DNA of 64,000 nt from Nonlabens sp. (GCA_020630715.1 JAHDIQ010000004.1:136522-200521); one strand, 5' to 3'; positions 38,224 to 49,036 are shown, counted from the stretch's first letter. A program made the numbers and translations. Notes: generated from the sequence alone by a model not told the origin.

Positions 38224-41165
38224 TCTAAGCTGTTACACTCGTATAATGTTTTGGTAGATTGTTTAGGAGATTGCGTTTTCAATCCTTTGTTCTTTGCAGC
38301 AATCATCTCGTTGATGAGTTGTTGACGCTCTTTTTTTATGCTTTCGCGAAAGCGTAAATCACGTTCCTTATCAAAAAATACAATCCCATCAATCATCGTC
38401 AGCTCTGCGGTAGCACTTACCGATAATGGGTTGTCTGACCATAGCACTAGATCTGCATCTTTGCCTTTTTTTATGCTACCAGTGCGATCATCAATGTGTA
38501 ATAGTTTTGCAGGATTAAGTGTTACCATTTTCCAAGCTTCCTCCTCGCTAACACCACCATATTTAACGGCTTTTGCAGCTTCTTGATTCAATCTTCTAGA
38601 CATCTCTGCATCATCAGAATTAATGGCGGTAACTACACCTTGAGAATGCATGATCGCCGCGTTATGTGGTATGGCGTCATTCACCTCGTATTTATAAGCC
38701 CACCAGTCAGAAAAGGTTGAACCACCTACACCATGTTCACGCATCTTATCTGCCATTTTGTAGCCTTCAAGAATGTGTGTAAAGGTGTTGATACGGAATC
38801 CGTATTTCTCTGCCACTTTCATTAGCATATTTATTTCTGTTTGAACATACGAGTGACAAGAAACGTAACGTTCACCTTTTAGAATCTCAAGAATAACTTC
38901 CATTTCTTCATCATAACGGTGATCGCTAGAACCTATGCTTTTTTCATATTCACGAGCTCTAGTAAAGTAGTCTTCAAATACCTGTTCCACACCCATACGA
39001 GTCTGAGGGAAACGCACTCCATTCTGGTATCTAGATTGTTTTACATTTTCACCTAGAGCAAATTTGATAAATTTAGGACTGTTGTCATATATCATTTCAT
39101 CTGCGCTGTAGCCCCATTTCATTTTAATGATCGCACTGCGTCCACCTATGGGATTTGCAGATCCGTGTAAGAGTTGAGCTGTGGTAACGCCACCAGCAAG
39201 ATCACGGTAAATATTTACATCTTCTGGGTCTACGACGTCTTCTATCGTAACCTCTGCGGTAGAATTGTGACCAGCCTCATTTACACCATTATCTATGGCG
39301 ATATGACTGTGTTCATCTACAATCCCACTGGTGAGATGCTTTCCTGTAGCGTCAATGACTCTTGCGCCACCAGCACTTAAGTTTTTTCCTATTTTACTAA
39401 TCTTACCGTTGTTAACCAGCACATCTGTGTTTTCTAAGATTCCATCCTTTTCATTAGTCCATACTGTTGCGTTACGGTATAATATGGTTTCTTCTTGTGG
39501 TTTTGAAGTCATACCATAACCTACGTTAGGAAAGGTAAGTGGTATCATTTTTTTAGTTGTTTTATTCTCTTTAGATGCTTTCTCCTTCTCTGATGGTGCA
39601 CCTTTAATAGCTACAAATGATACTTCATTACCGTTAGGTAGATAAGCTGTACCATTTAAGTTTCCAGAATCAGAATTGATGCGACTGGTCATTCTGATGA
39701 AGTCTTTTACCTCAGGATCTTTATTAGATGCGGTAATAGTTACCCAATTGCCATCATAATTTAACTTACCACCTAGTTTGATGGTATCTTGCTTTATGCT
39801 AATTTTTTTTGCGTCACCAGAAATTTTCATTTCATAAGCATCGCCAGCGATAGAGGTGGTATAAGTTCCGTCAATATCGGTACGATTACGATCTTTAATA
39901 ACGTGCTTAGAACCTTGAACCCAGTTTTCATAGATTTTTGTATCATCTTCAAATAATGGTCCCGAAGTCATTATAAAACTAGCAACCTTACCTTTTTCTA
40001 AAGTTCCCACCATATTTGAAACACCTAGAATTTGTGCAGGCTTGGTAGTAATTGCTGCTAGCGCTTGATCTGCAGTAAGTCCATAGTCGATGGCTTGTTT
40101 TAAATTAGAAAGTAGTTCGCTAGGTTTTTTAAGACCTTTTGAAGTGATCGCATAGTTGATTCCTTGCTGGCTTAATACATAAGGATTACCAGGTGCGTTT
40201 TTCCAGTCACGCATGGTAGATAAGTTGACGTACCATTCTTGATATGGATTTGTTACATCGTAAGCTGCTGGAAAGTTTACCGGTACAATTAAGGAAGCAT
40301 TGGTGTTTTTTACATCTGCAATCATTTCATAGGCATCGTGACCACCTACGATTACAAATTGTTTACCTACACGATCGCCTAATTTATCTACACGTAAAAC
40401 ATTTTTCTTATCACCGGCATCAATGATTTGAACTAGGTTTTTATTTGCGATCATGGCTTCTAATGATAAGTCTGTCGTTGTAGCATTACCATTTGCATAC
40501 CAGTCTGCATCAAAATGTGCCTGACGTAATAACGCCAGCGTTCCCATAAGTGATGTAGGATAGGATTGTGCCGTCTGGCGACTGCGTGATAATGAAAAGA
40601 ACTGACCACTTTCTGTTTTTAAGATGCGATCACCATCATTACCATTATTGTTTAATGCCACTAGCATTCCAGTACCACGCGCGATACCATCGTGCATGTG
40701 CGTTTGTACTGTTCCATATCCAGCTTCTAGCATGGATTGAGCTTTCTTTTCATCGTAGGAATAAAAGTCCATCGCATCTTGTTCTGCACGGATGTGGTCG
40801 TTCCAGTAATAGCCTTTACGACCTTCGTCATATTGTGGTGTATTACCGCGAGAAACGGTTTTAGGTTTTTTCATTCCAAAATCTCCATAAGGTTCTACAA
40901 AGGATGGATAGATGTAGTTGCCACCAGCATCTTGTACTACAGCACCGCTAGGAATGGAAACGCCGCTTCCTATGTTTTGTATTTTACCATCTTTAAGAAT
41001 GATGGTTCCATTAGTAATTACCGTTCCTGGTTGTGTAACGATTGTAGCGTTAGTGATCGCAACTACGACATCACCGCGTGCGGTAATGTCATCGTTATTA
41101 GGAAAGTAATCCTGTGCCATTGCCACGCTACTGGCTAATAGCAATAGAAGTAAGACTTTTTTCAT
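38217..41165 (-). CDS. Secreted double-domain amidohydrolase
   Basis: Two amidohydrolase-like modules: YIYPSFVEPYGDFGM (no HxH) and HLTSGIVDEHSHIAI (HxH present); AWKMVTLNPAKLLHIDDRTGSIKKGKDADLVLW. Confidence 0.9.
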   Translation of the reverse strand: MKKVLLLLLLASSVAMAQDYFPNNDDITARGDVVVAITNATIVTQPGTVITNGTIILKDGKIQNIGSGVSIPSGAVVQDAGGNYIYPSFVEPYGDFGMKKPKTVSRGNTPQYDEGRKGYYWNDHIRAEQDAMDFYSYDEKKAQSMLEAGYGTVQTHMHDGIARGTGMLVALNNNGNDGDRILKTESGQFFSLSRSRQTAQSYPTSLMGTLALLRQAHFDADWYANGNATTTDLSLEAMIANKNLVQIIDAGDKKNVLRVDKLGDRVGKQFVIVGGHDAYEMIADVKNTNASLIVPVNFPAAYDVTNPYQEWYVNLSTMRDWKNAPGNPYVLSQQGINYAITSKGLKKPSELLSNLKQAIDYGLTADQALAAITTKPAQILGVSNMVGTLEKGKVASFIMTSGPLFEDDTKIYENWVQGSKHVIKDRNRTDIDGTYTTSIAGDAYEMKISGDAKKISIKQDTIKLGGKLNYDGNWVTITASNKDPEVKDFIRMTSRINSDSGNLNGTAYLPNGNEVSFVAIKGAPSEKEKASKENKTTKKMIPLTFPNVGYGMTSKPQEETILYRNATVWTNEKDGILENTDVLVNNGKISKIGKNLSAGGARVIDATGKHLTSGIVDEHSHIAIDNGVNEAGHNSTAEVTIEDVVDPEDVNIYRDLAGGVTTAQLLHGSANPIGGRSAIIKMKWGYSADEMIYDNSPKFIKFALGENVKQSRYQNGVRFPQTRMGVEQVFEDYFTRAREYEKSIGSSDHRYDEEMEVILEILKGERYVSCHSYVQTEINMLMKVAEKYGFRINTFTHILEGYKMADKMREHGVGGSTFSDWWAYKYEVNDAIPHNAAIMHSQGVVTAINSDDAEMSRRLNQEAAKAVKYGGVSEEEAWKMVTLNPAKLLHIDDRTGSIKKGKDADLVLWSDNPLSVSATAELTMIDGIVFFDKERDLRFRESIKKERQQLINEMIAAKNKGLKTQSPKQSTKTLYECNSLEW
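38340..38354. repeat. GCTTTCGCGAAAGCG iterated palindrome (in CDS, RFRES frame)
   Basis: Exact 15-mer core. Confidence 0.97.
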
Positions 41166-41290
41166 TAAGAATTTGATTTAATTTGATTGATGGTTAAAGA
41201 TAGATAAAAGGATAGAAGTAAGACTTTAGGAAATGTTAATGGAGTATCATTATAAACTGATTCTACCCTTTAATAATAGTTGTCATTTAA

Positions 41291-41330
41291 TAAAAATGCC
41301 TATTACAATTAAGTAATAGGCATTTTTATT
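41291..41330 (-). terminator. Hairpin terminator (bidirectional shape)
   Basis: TAAAAATGCCTATTA...TAATAGGCATTTTTA. Confidence 0.85.
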
Positions 41331-41349
41331 AAAAGAAGAGATAACTAAT

Positions 41350-42087
41350 TTATTTTAGCTTCTTATTTGCCTTTTTAGCTAAACGAGCAACCTTTTTATT
41401 TAAATCTGCCATTAATTTTTCAGTTGCGCTTTCACACATAGGTTGAATTTTTTCTGGCTTCATCACTGGGATACCACCTACCATAGGTGCTTTTTTCTTA
41501 GATCCTGCAATCTCGCGGAACCTGAAAATACTATTATTATCCTTAGAGAATAAATCCATCTGGAACCTAGCTTGAACACTCACATAACCAAATTTACCAA
41601 CACCTGTTTTATTAAAACCAAAACTTAGATGAACAAACATAATACCGTCTACTCCTAAATCTTCAGCAACTTGTTTTAAGTCCTTTACGTTTTTTCTAAA
41701 CGCAGGTATTACGTTATAACCTTCAATTGAAGTAGTTGTTTCTGCATTGAAAATAAAGGTGTTCTGTTCCTGATAGGTAGGGACAAAATTTTGATATAAT
41801 TCGTTTTCAAAAACAGAACTTTCATCTATGATTTCAAAGTCAAAATTGTCTTTATACTCCTCAAAAAATGCCTTATGCAAATTTTGTAATGGTACAGTAA
41901 GATTAAAGTTAGGACTGTCAGCTAGTTTTGAATTTTGAGCAATTAAGTTAGCAGCACCATCTATGGATGATAAATCGATAACCTTGTCTGCATAAAATGT
42001 AACTACAGCTACTTTTTTCTTTTGCGCGATTGCATTAATACTTACAAATGTAAATAAGACTAAAGCAAGTAATTTGATGTGTTTCAT
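41350..42087 (-). CDS. Hypothetical secreted protein
   Basis: Signal peptide MKHIKLLALVLFTFVSINAIAQ. Confidence 0.75.
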   Translation of the reverse strand: MKHIKLLALVLFTFVSINAIAQKKKVAVVTFYADKVIDLSSIDGAANLIAQNSKLADSPNFNLTVPLQNLHKAFFEEYKDNFDFEIIDESSVFENELYQNFVPTYQEQNTFIFNAETTTSIEGYNVIPAFRKNVKDLKQVAEDLGVDGIMFVHLSFGFNKTGVGKFGYVSVQARFQMDLFSKDNNSIFRFREIAGSKKKAPMVGGIPVMKPEKIQPMCESATEKLMADLNKKVARLAKKANKKLK

Positions 42088-42162
42088 TGTTTTTTATTTA
42101 TGACCCAAAGATACCTAAAGCATCATTAAAAAAAAATGAACGTAAAAAACAGAGTGTTCTTT

Positions 42163-43236
42163 CTAATTTGAAGTAAAATAATTCACTAACAGCGCTACTA
42201 CATAGCTGTAGGTGCGCATACCGTCGGGTTGATTGTTTGCTTTTAGGTATTGATTATAAGTGGCTTGTGAGGCTTTTTCAATAATATTATCCTGATAAGG
42301 TTCCCAGAAATCAGTAAGTTCTTGATAGTTTGCTAGAATTCCAGATCGCATTTCTTCTTTAAGAAACTCGGCTTTTTCAGGTTGTTTATGATACAGGTCA
42401 TTTAATAAATAGCGTAGTCCAAAAATCATCGCACTATATCTAAAATGTGGATCATCATGATTAATTCCAGCCATCACGCCAAAGAAATTTGCTTCATTCT
42501 CTTTTGCAAATCCTTGCTGGTGTGCCATCTCGTGTAAAATTAGAACTGGTGTTTTGTAGTTATTAATCTTACCATTAGTATGCGCCTCGCCAGTAATAGG
42601 ATTGAGGTAACCACTATATCCCATATAAGTAAGTGGTACGGTAAGCAAGGATTTTTTCACACTTAATGGTTGCTGGTTAAAATCCTGATATTCATCGTCA
42701 AAAATTTGATTAGTATTCCTAGCTAGTGCAAATAATTTTGATTGATCTCGTGTAAATGCTACCGCTAGTGAATCCACAGGTTGCAATTGCTGGTGCAATG
42801 TATTTGCTTCTGCAATAAAATAGGTGGTCACTTTTTCTAGGTCTTCGTCGCTGTAATCAGAAGCGATTTCTAAACGCTCATTTAGTGGTAAACGGTAATA
42901 GTTAAAACCCCATAAAAGATGAAAAGTAAAAAGGATGATGTTAAGGGTAGTGAAGATGAGGTAATAACGCTTTCGCGAAAGCGTAATAACACCAGCTTTG
43001 TTATTCCACAACCATCTTAATATCATTATGATACCGATGCCATACACCACATCACCAAAAGAAAACGGAATCCATCCTAAACCGATGCGCATTGCACGAG
43101 AAATGTAGAGATAGATACCGTTACTGTAGTAGGTTTCTATAAATTCTGGGAAAAAGCGTAGGCTGTAGTAGAACGCTATTTGTAGCAATAGCACCGCTAT
43201 GGAGAATACCACGTGACGTTTCCTGATCCTAGTCAT
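42163..43236 (-). CDS. DUF3810-like membrane protein with HEXXH-like motif
   Basis: TM segments and VLILHEMAHQQGF (HExxH). Confidence 0.82.
   Translation of the reverse strand: MTRIRKRHVVFSIAVLLLQIAFYYSLRFFPEFIETYYSNGIYLYISRAMRIGLGWIPFSFGDVVYGIGIIMILRWLWNNKAGVITLSRKRYYLIFTTLNIILFTFHLLWGFNYYRLPLNERLEIASDYSDEDLEKVTTYFIAEANTLHQQLQPVDSLAVAFTRDQSKLFALARNTNQIFDDEYQDFNQQPLSVKKSLLTVPLTYMGYSGYLNPITGEAHTNGKINNYKTPVLILHEMAHQQGFAKENEANFFGVMAGINHDDPHFRYSAMIFGLRYLLNDLYHKQPEKAEFLKEEMRSGILANYQELTDFWEPYQDNIIEKASQATYNQYLKANNQPDGMRTYSYVVALLVNYFTSN
42968..42983. repeat. CGCTTTCGCGAAAGCG iterated palindrome (in CDS, LSRKR frame)
   Basis: Exact 16-bp palindrome. Confidence 0.97.
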
Positions 43237-43319
43237 ATTGCTAAGATAGCAGTTTACTTAAGTTGAAACCAAAATCTAAACTTAAAACTATTCTATCATA
43301 AACGACCCTTCAAAATATT

Positions 43320-43327
43320 TACCTTTG
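43320..43327 (+). promoter_or_regulatory. Bacteroidetes -7 element (TACCTTTG)
   Basis: Consensus match upstream of nucleotidyltransferase-like gene. Confidence 0.5.
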
Positions 43328-43348
43328 TAACTCAATAACTATTATCTA

Positions 43349-44518
43349 ATGAACTACATCCTAGCAGATTTTAATCGTCATAATTCCTTATTGCCATTTA
43401 CGTACACAAGACCTACCGCTGGAATGCGCTGTGGTATTCTCACTTTAAAAGAAAAATGGGAACGTAGATTAAATGCTTCCGTTAGTTTTTTAACTCAAGA
43501 ATATTTACAAGATAAATTTCCACTAAAAACGGCAGGTGATAATATGGTTATTGCTGGACATATTTTTGCTAGTGAGGAATTAGTGTCTGCGATTCATCAA
43601 TTATCCGTAGGTGAGAAATTGATGCATGGTGATGAGGTGATCGCTTTTCGCGAAAGCGTAATCACAACAAACCTAGATTCCCTTAAAGAGATTGTTTTTA
43701 GAGGAGAATGCGACGGAATTTATAACACGTGGGATATATTCTCAAAGAATGGAAATCAGCTAGAAGCAGATTTTAATTTAATCACTGTAGGACGTAAAAG
43801 CCAGCCTATTCCAGAACATAATAATATTTTAAATCCAGATCGCATTTTTCTAGAAGAAGGCGCTGTAGTGAACTTTGCAACCTTGAATGCATCCACAGGT
43901 CCTATTTACATAGGTAAAAATGCCGAAGTGATGGAAGGTAGCATTATCCGTGGTGGATTTGCATTGTGCGATCATAGTAGTACTAAACTAGGAACTAAAG
44001 TTTATGGACCTACCACCGTAGGACCACATTCTAAAATAGGTGGTGAGGTGAATAATTCAGTGATTTTTGGGTATTCTAATAAAGGTCACGAAGGATTTTT
44101 AGGAAATAGCGTGCTAGGCGAGTGGTGCAACATAGGCGCAGATTCAAACACCAGTAATCTTAAAAACAACTATGCCGAGGTAAAGTTATGGAATTATGAA
44201 ACCGGCCGTTTTGCAAAAACTGGTCTACAATTTTGTGGTTTAATGATGGGCGATCATTCTAAATGTGGAATCAATACCATGTTTAATACAGGAACCGTTA
44301 TAGGTGTAAGTGCAAATATTTATGGTGCTGGTTATCCACGTAATTTTATACCATCATTTTCATGGGGTGGACCACAGGGAACAATGACTTATAAAACTAA
44401 TAAAGCTTACGAAGTTGCAGATGTGGTGATGAAGCGTCGCGGTTTATCACTAGAACAAGTAGATATAGATATACTAGATGCCGTTTTTGAAAAAACCAGT
44501 ACCTATCGTAAGGACTAA
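43349..44518 (+). CDS. Putative sugar nucleotidyltransferase (GlmU-related, left-handed beta-helix)
   Basis: LPFTYTRPTAGMRCGILTLKEKW and hexapeptide repeats IYIGKNAEVMEGSIIRGG. Confidence 0.85.
   Translation: MNYILADFNRHNSLLPFTYTRPTAGMRCGILTLKEKWERRLNASVSFLTQEYLQDKFPLKTAGDNMVIAGHIFASEELVSAIHQLSVGEKLMHGDEVIAFRESVITTNLDSLKEIVFRGECDGIYNTWDIFSKNGNQLEADFNLITVGRKSQPIPEHNNILNPDRIFLEEGAVVNFATLNASTGPIYIGKNAEVMEGSIIRGGFALCDHSSTKLGTKVYGPTTVGPHSKIGGEVNNSVIFGYSNKGHEGFLGNSVLGEWCNIGADSNTSNLKNNYAEVKLWNYETGRFAKTGLQFCGLMMGDHSKCGINTMFNTGTVIGVSANIYGAGYPRNFIPSFSWGGPQGTMTYKTNKAYEVADVVMKRRGLSLEQVDIDILDAVFEKTSTYRKD
43642..43658. repeat. Variant palindrome CGCTTTTCGCGAAAGCG (in CDS, FRES frame)
   Basis: One extra T relative to consensus. 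Confidence 0.9.
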
Positions 44519-45264
44519 AATATCTTTTTAATCACACGTAGTTTATGGGTGTGAAGGTGTTTTTCTACATTAAAAATACCAAATTGATCTAAACGGTCTA
44601 TGCGTACTTTACCATGCGCATGAATAATATAATTATCGTTCATGATAATACCTACGTGAGTAATGGCACCTTCACTATTATCAAAAAATGCCAAATCACC
44701 TTGAGTGGCTTCTTCTATAAAGCTAAGAACTTCACCTTGCGTCGCTTGTTGACTAGCATCACGCAGTAAATTAAAACCACACATTCTATAAACTAATTGT
44801 GTAAAACCACTACAGTCTATTCCTAGTGGTGATCTTCCGCCCCATAAATAGGGTGCGTTTAACAATAGTAATGCGTTCTCTATGATGGCGTCGCGATCTA
44901 TAGCGAATTCTTTACCGTCATGAGTATAATGGTCTGCTAGGATAGGAGCTGTTGATATTAGTGCACCTATGGTTATGGTTGATAAAGTTTCATCTGCATG
45001 CGAGAGGTGACTTATCAGGTCTTGGGCATATATTTTATCGTTATCATGAATGTCATGATATTGATCTGCGTCAATTTCTATAAATTGTTTAGCATCTAGC
45101 CAGCCTTCATAATTATCATGAGCCAGTCTGATGCGCACCCATTTTTTACGACTGTCTATGATTTTAAAATATTCACCATACAGCACTTGTGACACCATTT
45201 CACTGGCGTCGCTAGCTTCTGCACGTAATGGTGCAATAGAAATAGGACAAATCCCGTACCTCAT
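44515..45264 (-). CDS. NlpC/P60 C40 peptidase with N-terminal SH3-like domain
   Basis: LWGGRSPLGIDCSGFTQLVYRMCG; THVGIIMNDNYIIHAHGKVRID. Confidence 0.92.
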   Translation of the reverse strand: MRYGICPISIAPLRAEASDASEMVSQVLYGEYFKIIDSRKKWVRIRLAHDNYEGWLDAKQFIEIDADQYHDIHDNDKIYAQDLISHLSHADETLSTITIGALISTAPILADHYTHDGKEFAIDRDAIIENALLLLNAPYLWGGRSPLGIDCSGFTQLVYRMCGFNLLRDASQQATQGEVLSFIEEATQGDLAFFDNSEGAITHVGIIMNDNYIIHAHGKVRIDRLDQFGIFNVEKHLHTHKLRVIKKIF

Positions 45265-45270
45265 AAAATA

Positions 45271-46446
45271 TTAGATCGCTTGTATCACCATGGCGCTAGC
45301 ACCACCACCACCATTACATATCGCTGCCGCACCTATTTTTCCTTTCTCTTGAGTCAGTACACTTAGTAAGGTAGTAATAATGCGCGCTCCACTGCATCCT
45401 AATGGATGACCTAGTGATACCGCACCACCATATATGTTTACATTCTTATCATCTAATCCTAAGATCTTCATATTTGCTAGACCTACTACAGAAAAGGCTT
45501 CATTAAATTCAAAGTAATCTACCTGATCTTTTGTAATTCCTGCTTTATCTAATGCAATAGGAAGTGCCTTTGCAGGTGCAGTGGTAAACCACTGTGGTTC
45601 TTGAGCAGCATCTGCATAGCTTAGTATAGTTGCGATAGGAGTAAGGCCTAGTTCATTAGCTTTTGCTTCACTCATTAAAACAACTGCAGCTGCACCATCA
45701 TTAATAGTAGATGCATTTGCTGCCGTTACAGTTCCATCTTTTGTAAAAGCAGCTCGTAACGCTGGTATTTTTTCCATTTTCACGTTAGTGTATTCTTCAT
45801 CGTGATCTACAATCACGTCATCACCACGACGCTGCGGAACAGCAATAGGAACTACCTCGTTGTTAAATTTACCAGCGTTCCATGCTGCTGCACTGCGATT
45901 ATAGGATTGAATTGCAAAATTGTCTTGGTCTTCTCTAGAAAAATGATGCTCTGTAGCACACATATCTGCACAAACTCCCATTGCATTCTGATCATAAGCA
46001 TCTACCAGACCATCTTTTTGCATGCCATCTACTAGAGTAGCAGGACCAAATTTATGGCCGTTTCTCATATGAATGTAATGCGGTATCTGGCTCATATTTT
46101 CCATTCCACCAGCAACGACAATATCTTTATCTCCTAAAGCGATCGCCTGCGCACCCATCATAATCGTTTTCATACCACTAGCACAAACTTTGTTTACCGT
46201 GGTACATGGAACAGTATCTGAAATCCCAGCTCCTAGTGCGGCCTGTCTTGCTGGCGCCTGACCAGTTCCTGCCTGTACTACATTACCCATTAAAACTTCT
46301 TCAACCGTTGATGGGTCTAGTTGTATTTTATCCAGTGCTCCTTTTATAGCAACACTACCTAGCTTTGTAGCAGGAACAGATGATAATTTACCTAGAAAAC
46401 TTCCTATAGGAGTACGAGCATAAGAAACGATTACGACTTTGTTCAT
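45271..46446 (-). CDS. Acetyl-CoA C-acyltransferase (thiolase)
   Basis: TTVNKVCASGMKTIMMGAQAI; YGGAVSLGHPLGCSGARI; AAICNGGGGASAMVIQ. Confidence 0.95.
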   Translation of the reverse strand: MNKVVIVSYARTPIGSFLGKLSSVPATKLGSVAIKGALDKIQLDPSTVEEVLMGNVVQAGTGQAPARQAALGAGISDTVPCTTVNKVCASGMKTIMMGAQAIALGDKDIVVAGGMENMSQIPHYIHMRNGHKFGPATLVDGMQKDGLVDAYDQNAMGVCADMCATEHHFSREDQDNFAIQSYNRSAAAWNAGKFNNEVVPIAVPQRRGDDVIVDHDEEYTNVKMEKIPALRAAFTKDGTVTAANASTINDGAAAVVLMSEAKANELGLTPIATILSYADAAQEPQWFTTAPAKALPIALDKAGITKDQVDYFEFNEAFSVVGLANMKILGLDDKNVNIYGGAVSLGHPLGCSGARIITTLLSVLTQEKGKIGAAAICNGGGGASAMVIQAI

Positions 46447-46602
46447 GATTCTGTATTTTGTTGCGAAAATAAGGAATTATCAATCTATTTTTTATCAAAT
46501 TAATGCCAAGAATTTTAACAGTCTTTGGTATTGTTTAATTCTGAATTATAGATACTTCTGTGTTTAGTAATTTTATTTGTGACATGCAGTTATGTTGTAG
46601 AT

Positions 46603-46626
46603 ATTACGCTTTCGCGAAAGCGTAAT
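46603..46626. repeat. ATTACGCTTTCGCGAAAGCGTAAT iterated palindrome, extended 24-bp perfect form (intergenic)
   Basis: Perfect 24-bp inverted repeat. Confidence 0.97.
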
Positions 46627-46726
46627 TCTAAAGATTTAAACCATTATAAAGATGTCATGTTAACAGTGAGATCTTCTTTTTGCATAGAAAGTGATTTATT
46701 GACATCTAAATTGTTACTTTGCTATT

Positions 46727-48751
46727 ATGAATAGTATTCTAAATCGATTTTTCAAATATCAAGATGTCATCTATAAGATATTACTGGTGATTATTTGTAC
46801 TGTTTTGACCGTTTATTTCTTTCCTAAAAGTGATCGTTTTAAATATGATTACAGTCCAGGCGAGCCGTGGCAGTATGAGACGCTATTAGCACCATTTGAT
46901 TTTGCGATTCAAAAAAGTGAGGAAGAGATTAACGAGGAAAAAGAGAAAATTGCATTACAAACACCTAAATATTTCACTAAAGATCTAACGATACCAGACG
47001 TTGTGACATTAGATATCATCGATGAAATCGAGAGCAGAGATTTAGATACCATCGTTCAAGAAACCCTTATTACTGATTTTATAAATAGGATCTATAAAAA
47101 TGGTTATGTTGAAGAATCGCTAGAAATTAATGAAAGTGATCCTGTGATTATCAAATCTAACGAATTCATTGAGGAAATTTTATTCAGTAATGTGACCACA
47201 ACATCAGAATCTGTAGATATTATTAATACGAGTATTTTAAGTTTAAATGATTCTATCCAGCCAGCGTTAAAATCTATATTTCTTAAATCGTTGTTGCCTA
47301 ACTTAAGTTTTGATGAGGTGCTTACGAATGAGGTCGTTATTAATGAACAAAATAAAATACTTCCTACAAAGGGATTTGTGGCTCAAAATTCACGAATCAT
47401 CGCAAAAGGTGAAATCGTAGAAGGTGAACGATTACAGGTGTTAAACACACTTAATAACACCTATGAATCTCAAACATGGACAGAAAGTCAGTACTTCTGG
47501 AAAACTTTAGGATATACGTTGCTCATAGCTATGGCATTCACAATGCTATTACTTTTTTTATTCAAGTATCGACTGGATATCTTCTTGAATAATAGAAAGG
47601 TGACCTTCATATTCTTTAACGTTATCTCAATCATCCTTTTAAGTACGTTCGTTTTAAAAATGAACACAGAGTATCTATATGTCGTTCCGGTATGTCTATT
47701 ACCATTGATTCTAAAGGCGTTTTTTGATGCTAGATTAGGATTATTTAGCCACGTGATTACAGTGTTAATTATAAGTTTTATTGTTCCTTTTAGTGAAGAA
47801 TATTTGTTTTTACAGATCATAGCTGGTATCGTAACCATATTGTCAGGATCAGAAATTTATAAGAGAGCTAACTTGTTTATTACTGTAGGACAGATCGTAG
47901 CGATATACATTCTAGGGTATTTTGCTTTTTATGCTATTGATCAAGGTGGAGTTGCAGGCTGGGAATGGTCTAAAACGGGTTACTTTATCCTGTGTGGATT
48001 AGCATTGTTATTTGTATGGCCTTTGATTTATATCTATGAAAAGATCTTTAATCTAGTGAGTGATGTGTCTCTTCTAGAATTATCTGACACTAATTCTAAG
48101 TTGTTAAAAGACTTATCTAACAAAGCACCTGGAACTTTTCACCATTCTTTAAACGTTGCCAATATTGCAGAAACAATCGCAAATGAAATAGGAGCAAATA
48201 GTATGCTCGTTAGAGTAGGAGCGTTGTACCATGATGTAGGTAAAATGAAAAACCCTACTTACTTTACAGAGAATCAAGGTAGCGGAATTAATCCTCATGA
48301 TGATTTAGATCCAGAAGAAAGTGCTCAAATAATTATAGATCATACGATTAATGGAATAGAGATCGCTAAAAAATATAATCTACCAGATCGAGTAATTGAT
48401 TTTATAAGAACGCACCATGGAGATTCTTCCGTCTACTATTTTTACAAGAAAGCAAAAGAAATTGATGAAACGGTAAATATTGAAAAATTCAAATATCCAG
48501 GACCAAAACCTTTTAGTCTAGAAACAGCAATTCTTATGATAGCAGATTCTGTAGAAGCGGCTTCTAGAAGTTTGAAAAAACCGGATAATGTGTCTATTAA
48601 TAATTTAGTTGATAAGATTATAGAAACACAGTCTGCCAGTGGCCAGTTTCTAAATGCAGACATTACTTTTAAACAGCTGGAGGTTATTAAAACGGTGATT
48701 AAAGAGAAACTAGCCAGTATCTATCATTTAAGAATAGAATATCCAGAATAA
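46727..48751 (+). CDS. 7TM-HD (PgpH-family) phosphohydrolase
   Basis: TM bundle then PGTFHHSLNVANIAETIANEIG...YHDVGKMKNP, RTHHGDS. Confidence 0.92.
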   Translation: MNSILNRFFKYQDVIYKILLVIICTVLTVYFFPKSDRFKYDYSPGEPWQYETLLAPFDFAIQKSEEEINEEKEKIALQTPKYFTKDLTIPDVVTLDIIDEIESRDLDTIVQETLITDFINRIYKNGYVEESLEINESDPVIIKSNEFIEEILFSNVTTTSESVDIINTSILSLNDSIQPALKSIFLKSLLPNLSFDEVLTNEVVINEQNKILPTKGFVAQNSRIIAKGEIVEGERLQVLNTLNNTYESQTWTESQYFWKTLGYTLLIAMAFTMLLLFLFKYRLDIFLNNRKVTFIFFNVISIILLSTFVLKMNTEYLYVVPVCLLPLILKAFFDARLGLFSHVITVLIISFIVPFSEEYLFLQIIAGIVTILSGSEIYKRANLFITVGQIVAIYILGYFAFYAIDQGGVAGWEWSKTGYFILCGLALLFVWPLIYIYEKIFNLVSDVSLLELSDTNSKLLKDLSNKAPGTFHHSLNVANIAETIANEIGANSMLVRVGALYHDVGKMKNPTYFTENQGSGINPHDDLDPEESAQIIIDHTINGIEIAKKYNLPDRVIDFIRTHHGDSSVYYFYKKAKEIDETVNIEKFKYPGPKPFSLETAILMIADSVEAASRSLKKPDNVSINNLVDKIIETQSASGQFLNADITFKQLEVIKTVIKEKLASIYHLRIEYPE

Positions 48752-48846
48752 TTTTGCAAAAAATGCATTATTAAGTTTGTAGAAATTAAAAGAACATTTA
48801 CATTTGCATCCGCTTTTGGAAACAAGGGTAAGTTCATTAAAATTTA

Positions 48847-48930
48847 GGAGAGGTGCCAGAGTGGTAATGGAGCAGATTGCTAATCTGTCGACGGGTAACC
48901 GTCGCCAGGGTTCGAATCCCTGTCTCTCCG
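48847..48930 (+). tRNA. tRNA-Ser(GCT)
   Basis: 7-bp acceptor GGAGAGG/...CTCTCC-G; loop TTGCTAA; long variable arm; GGTTCGAATCC. Confidence 0.95.
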
Positions 48931-48960
48931 CTTTTTTCTAAATTAAAGATGACTAAAATT

Positions 48961-49035
48961 CGGGGTGTAGCGTAGCCCGGTCATCGCGCCTCGTTTGGGA
49001 CGAGGAGGTCGCAGGTTCGAATCCTGCCACCCCGA
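48961..49035 (+). tRNA. tRNA-Pro(TGG)
   Basis: CGGGGTG/CACCCCG acceptor; anticodon loop TTTGGGA; AGGTTCGAATCCT. Confidence 0.95.
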
Positions 49036-49036
49036 C

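Noticed and set aside
40244-41138. Plus-strand ORFs opposite the amidohydrolase (40244..40426, 40568..40864, 40737..41138, 40918..41109)
   Set aside because: Mutually overlapping antisense frames without protein-like features.
48442-48663. 73-aa minus-strand ORF in the 7TM-HD gene
   Set aside because: Antisense to the conserved HD domain.
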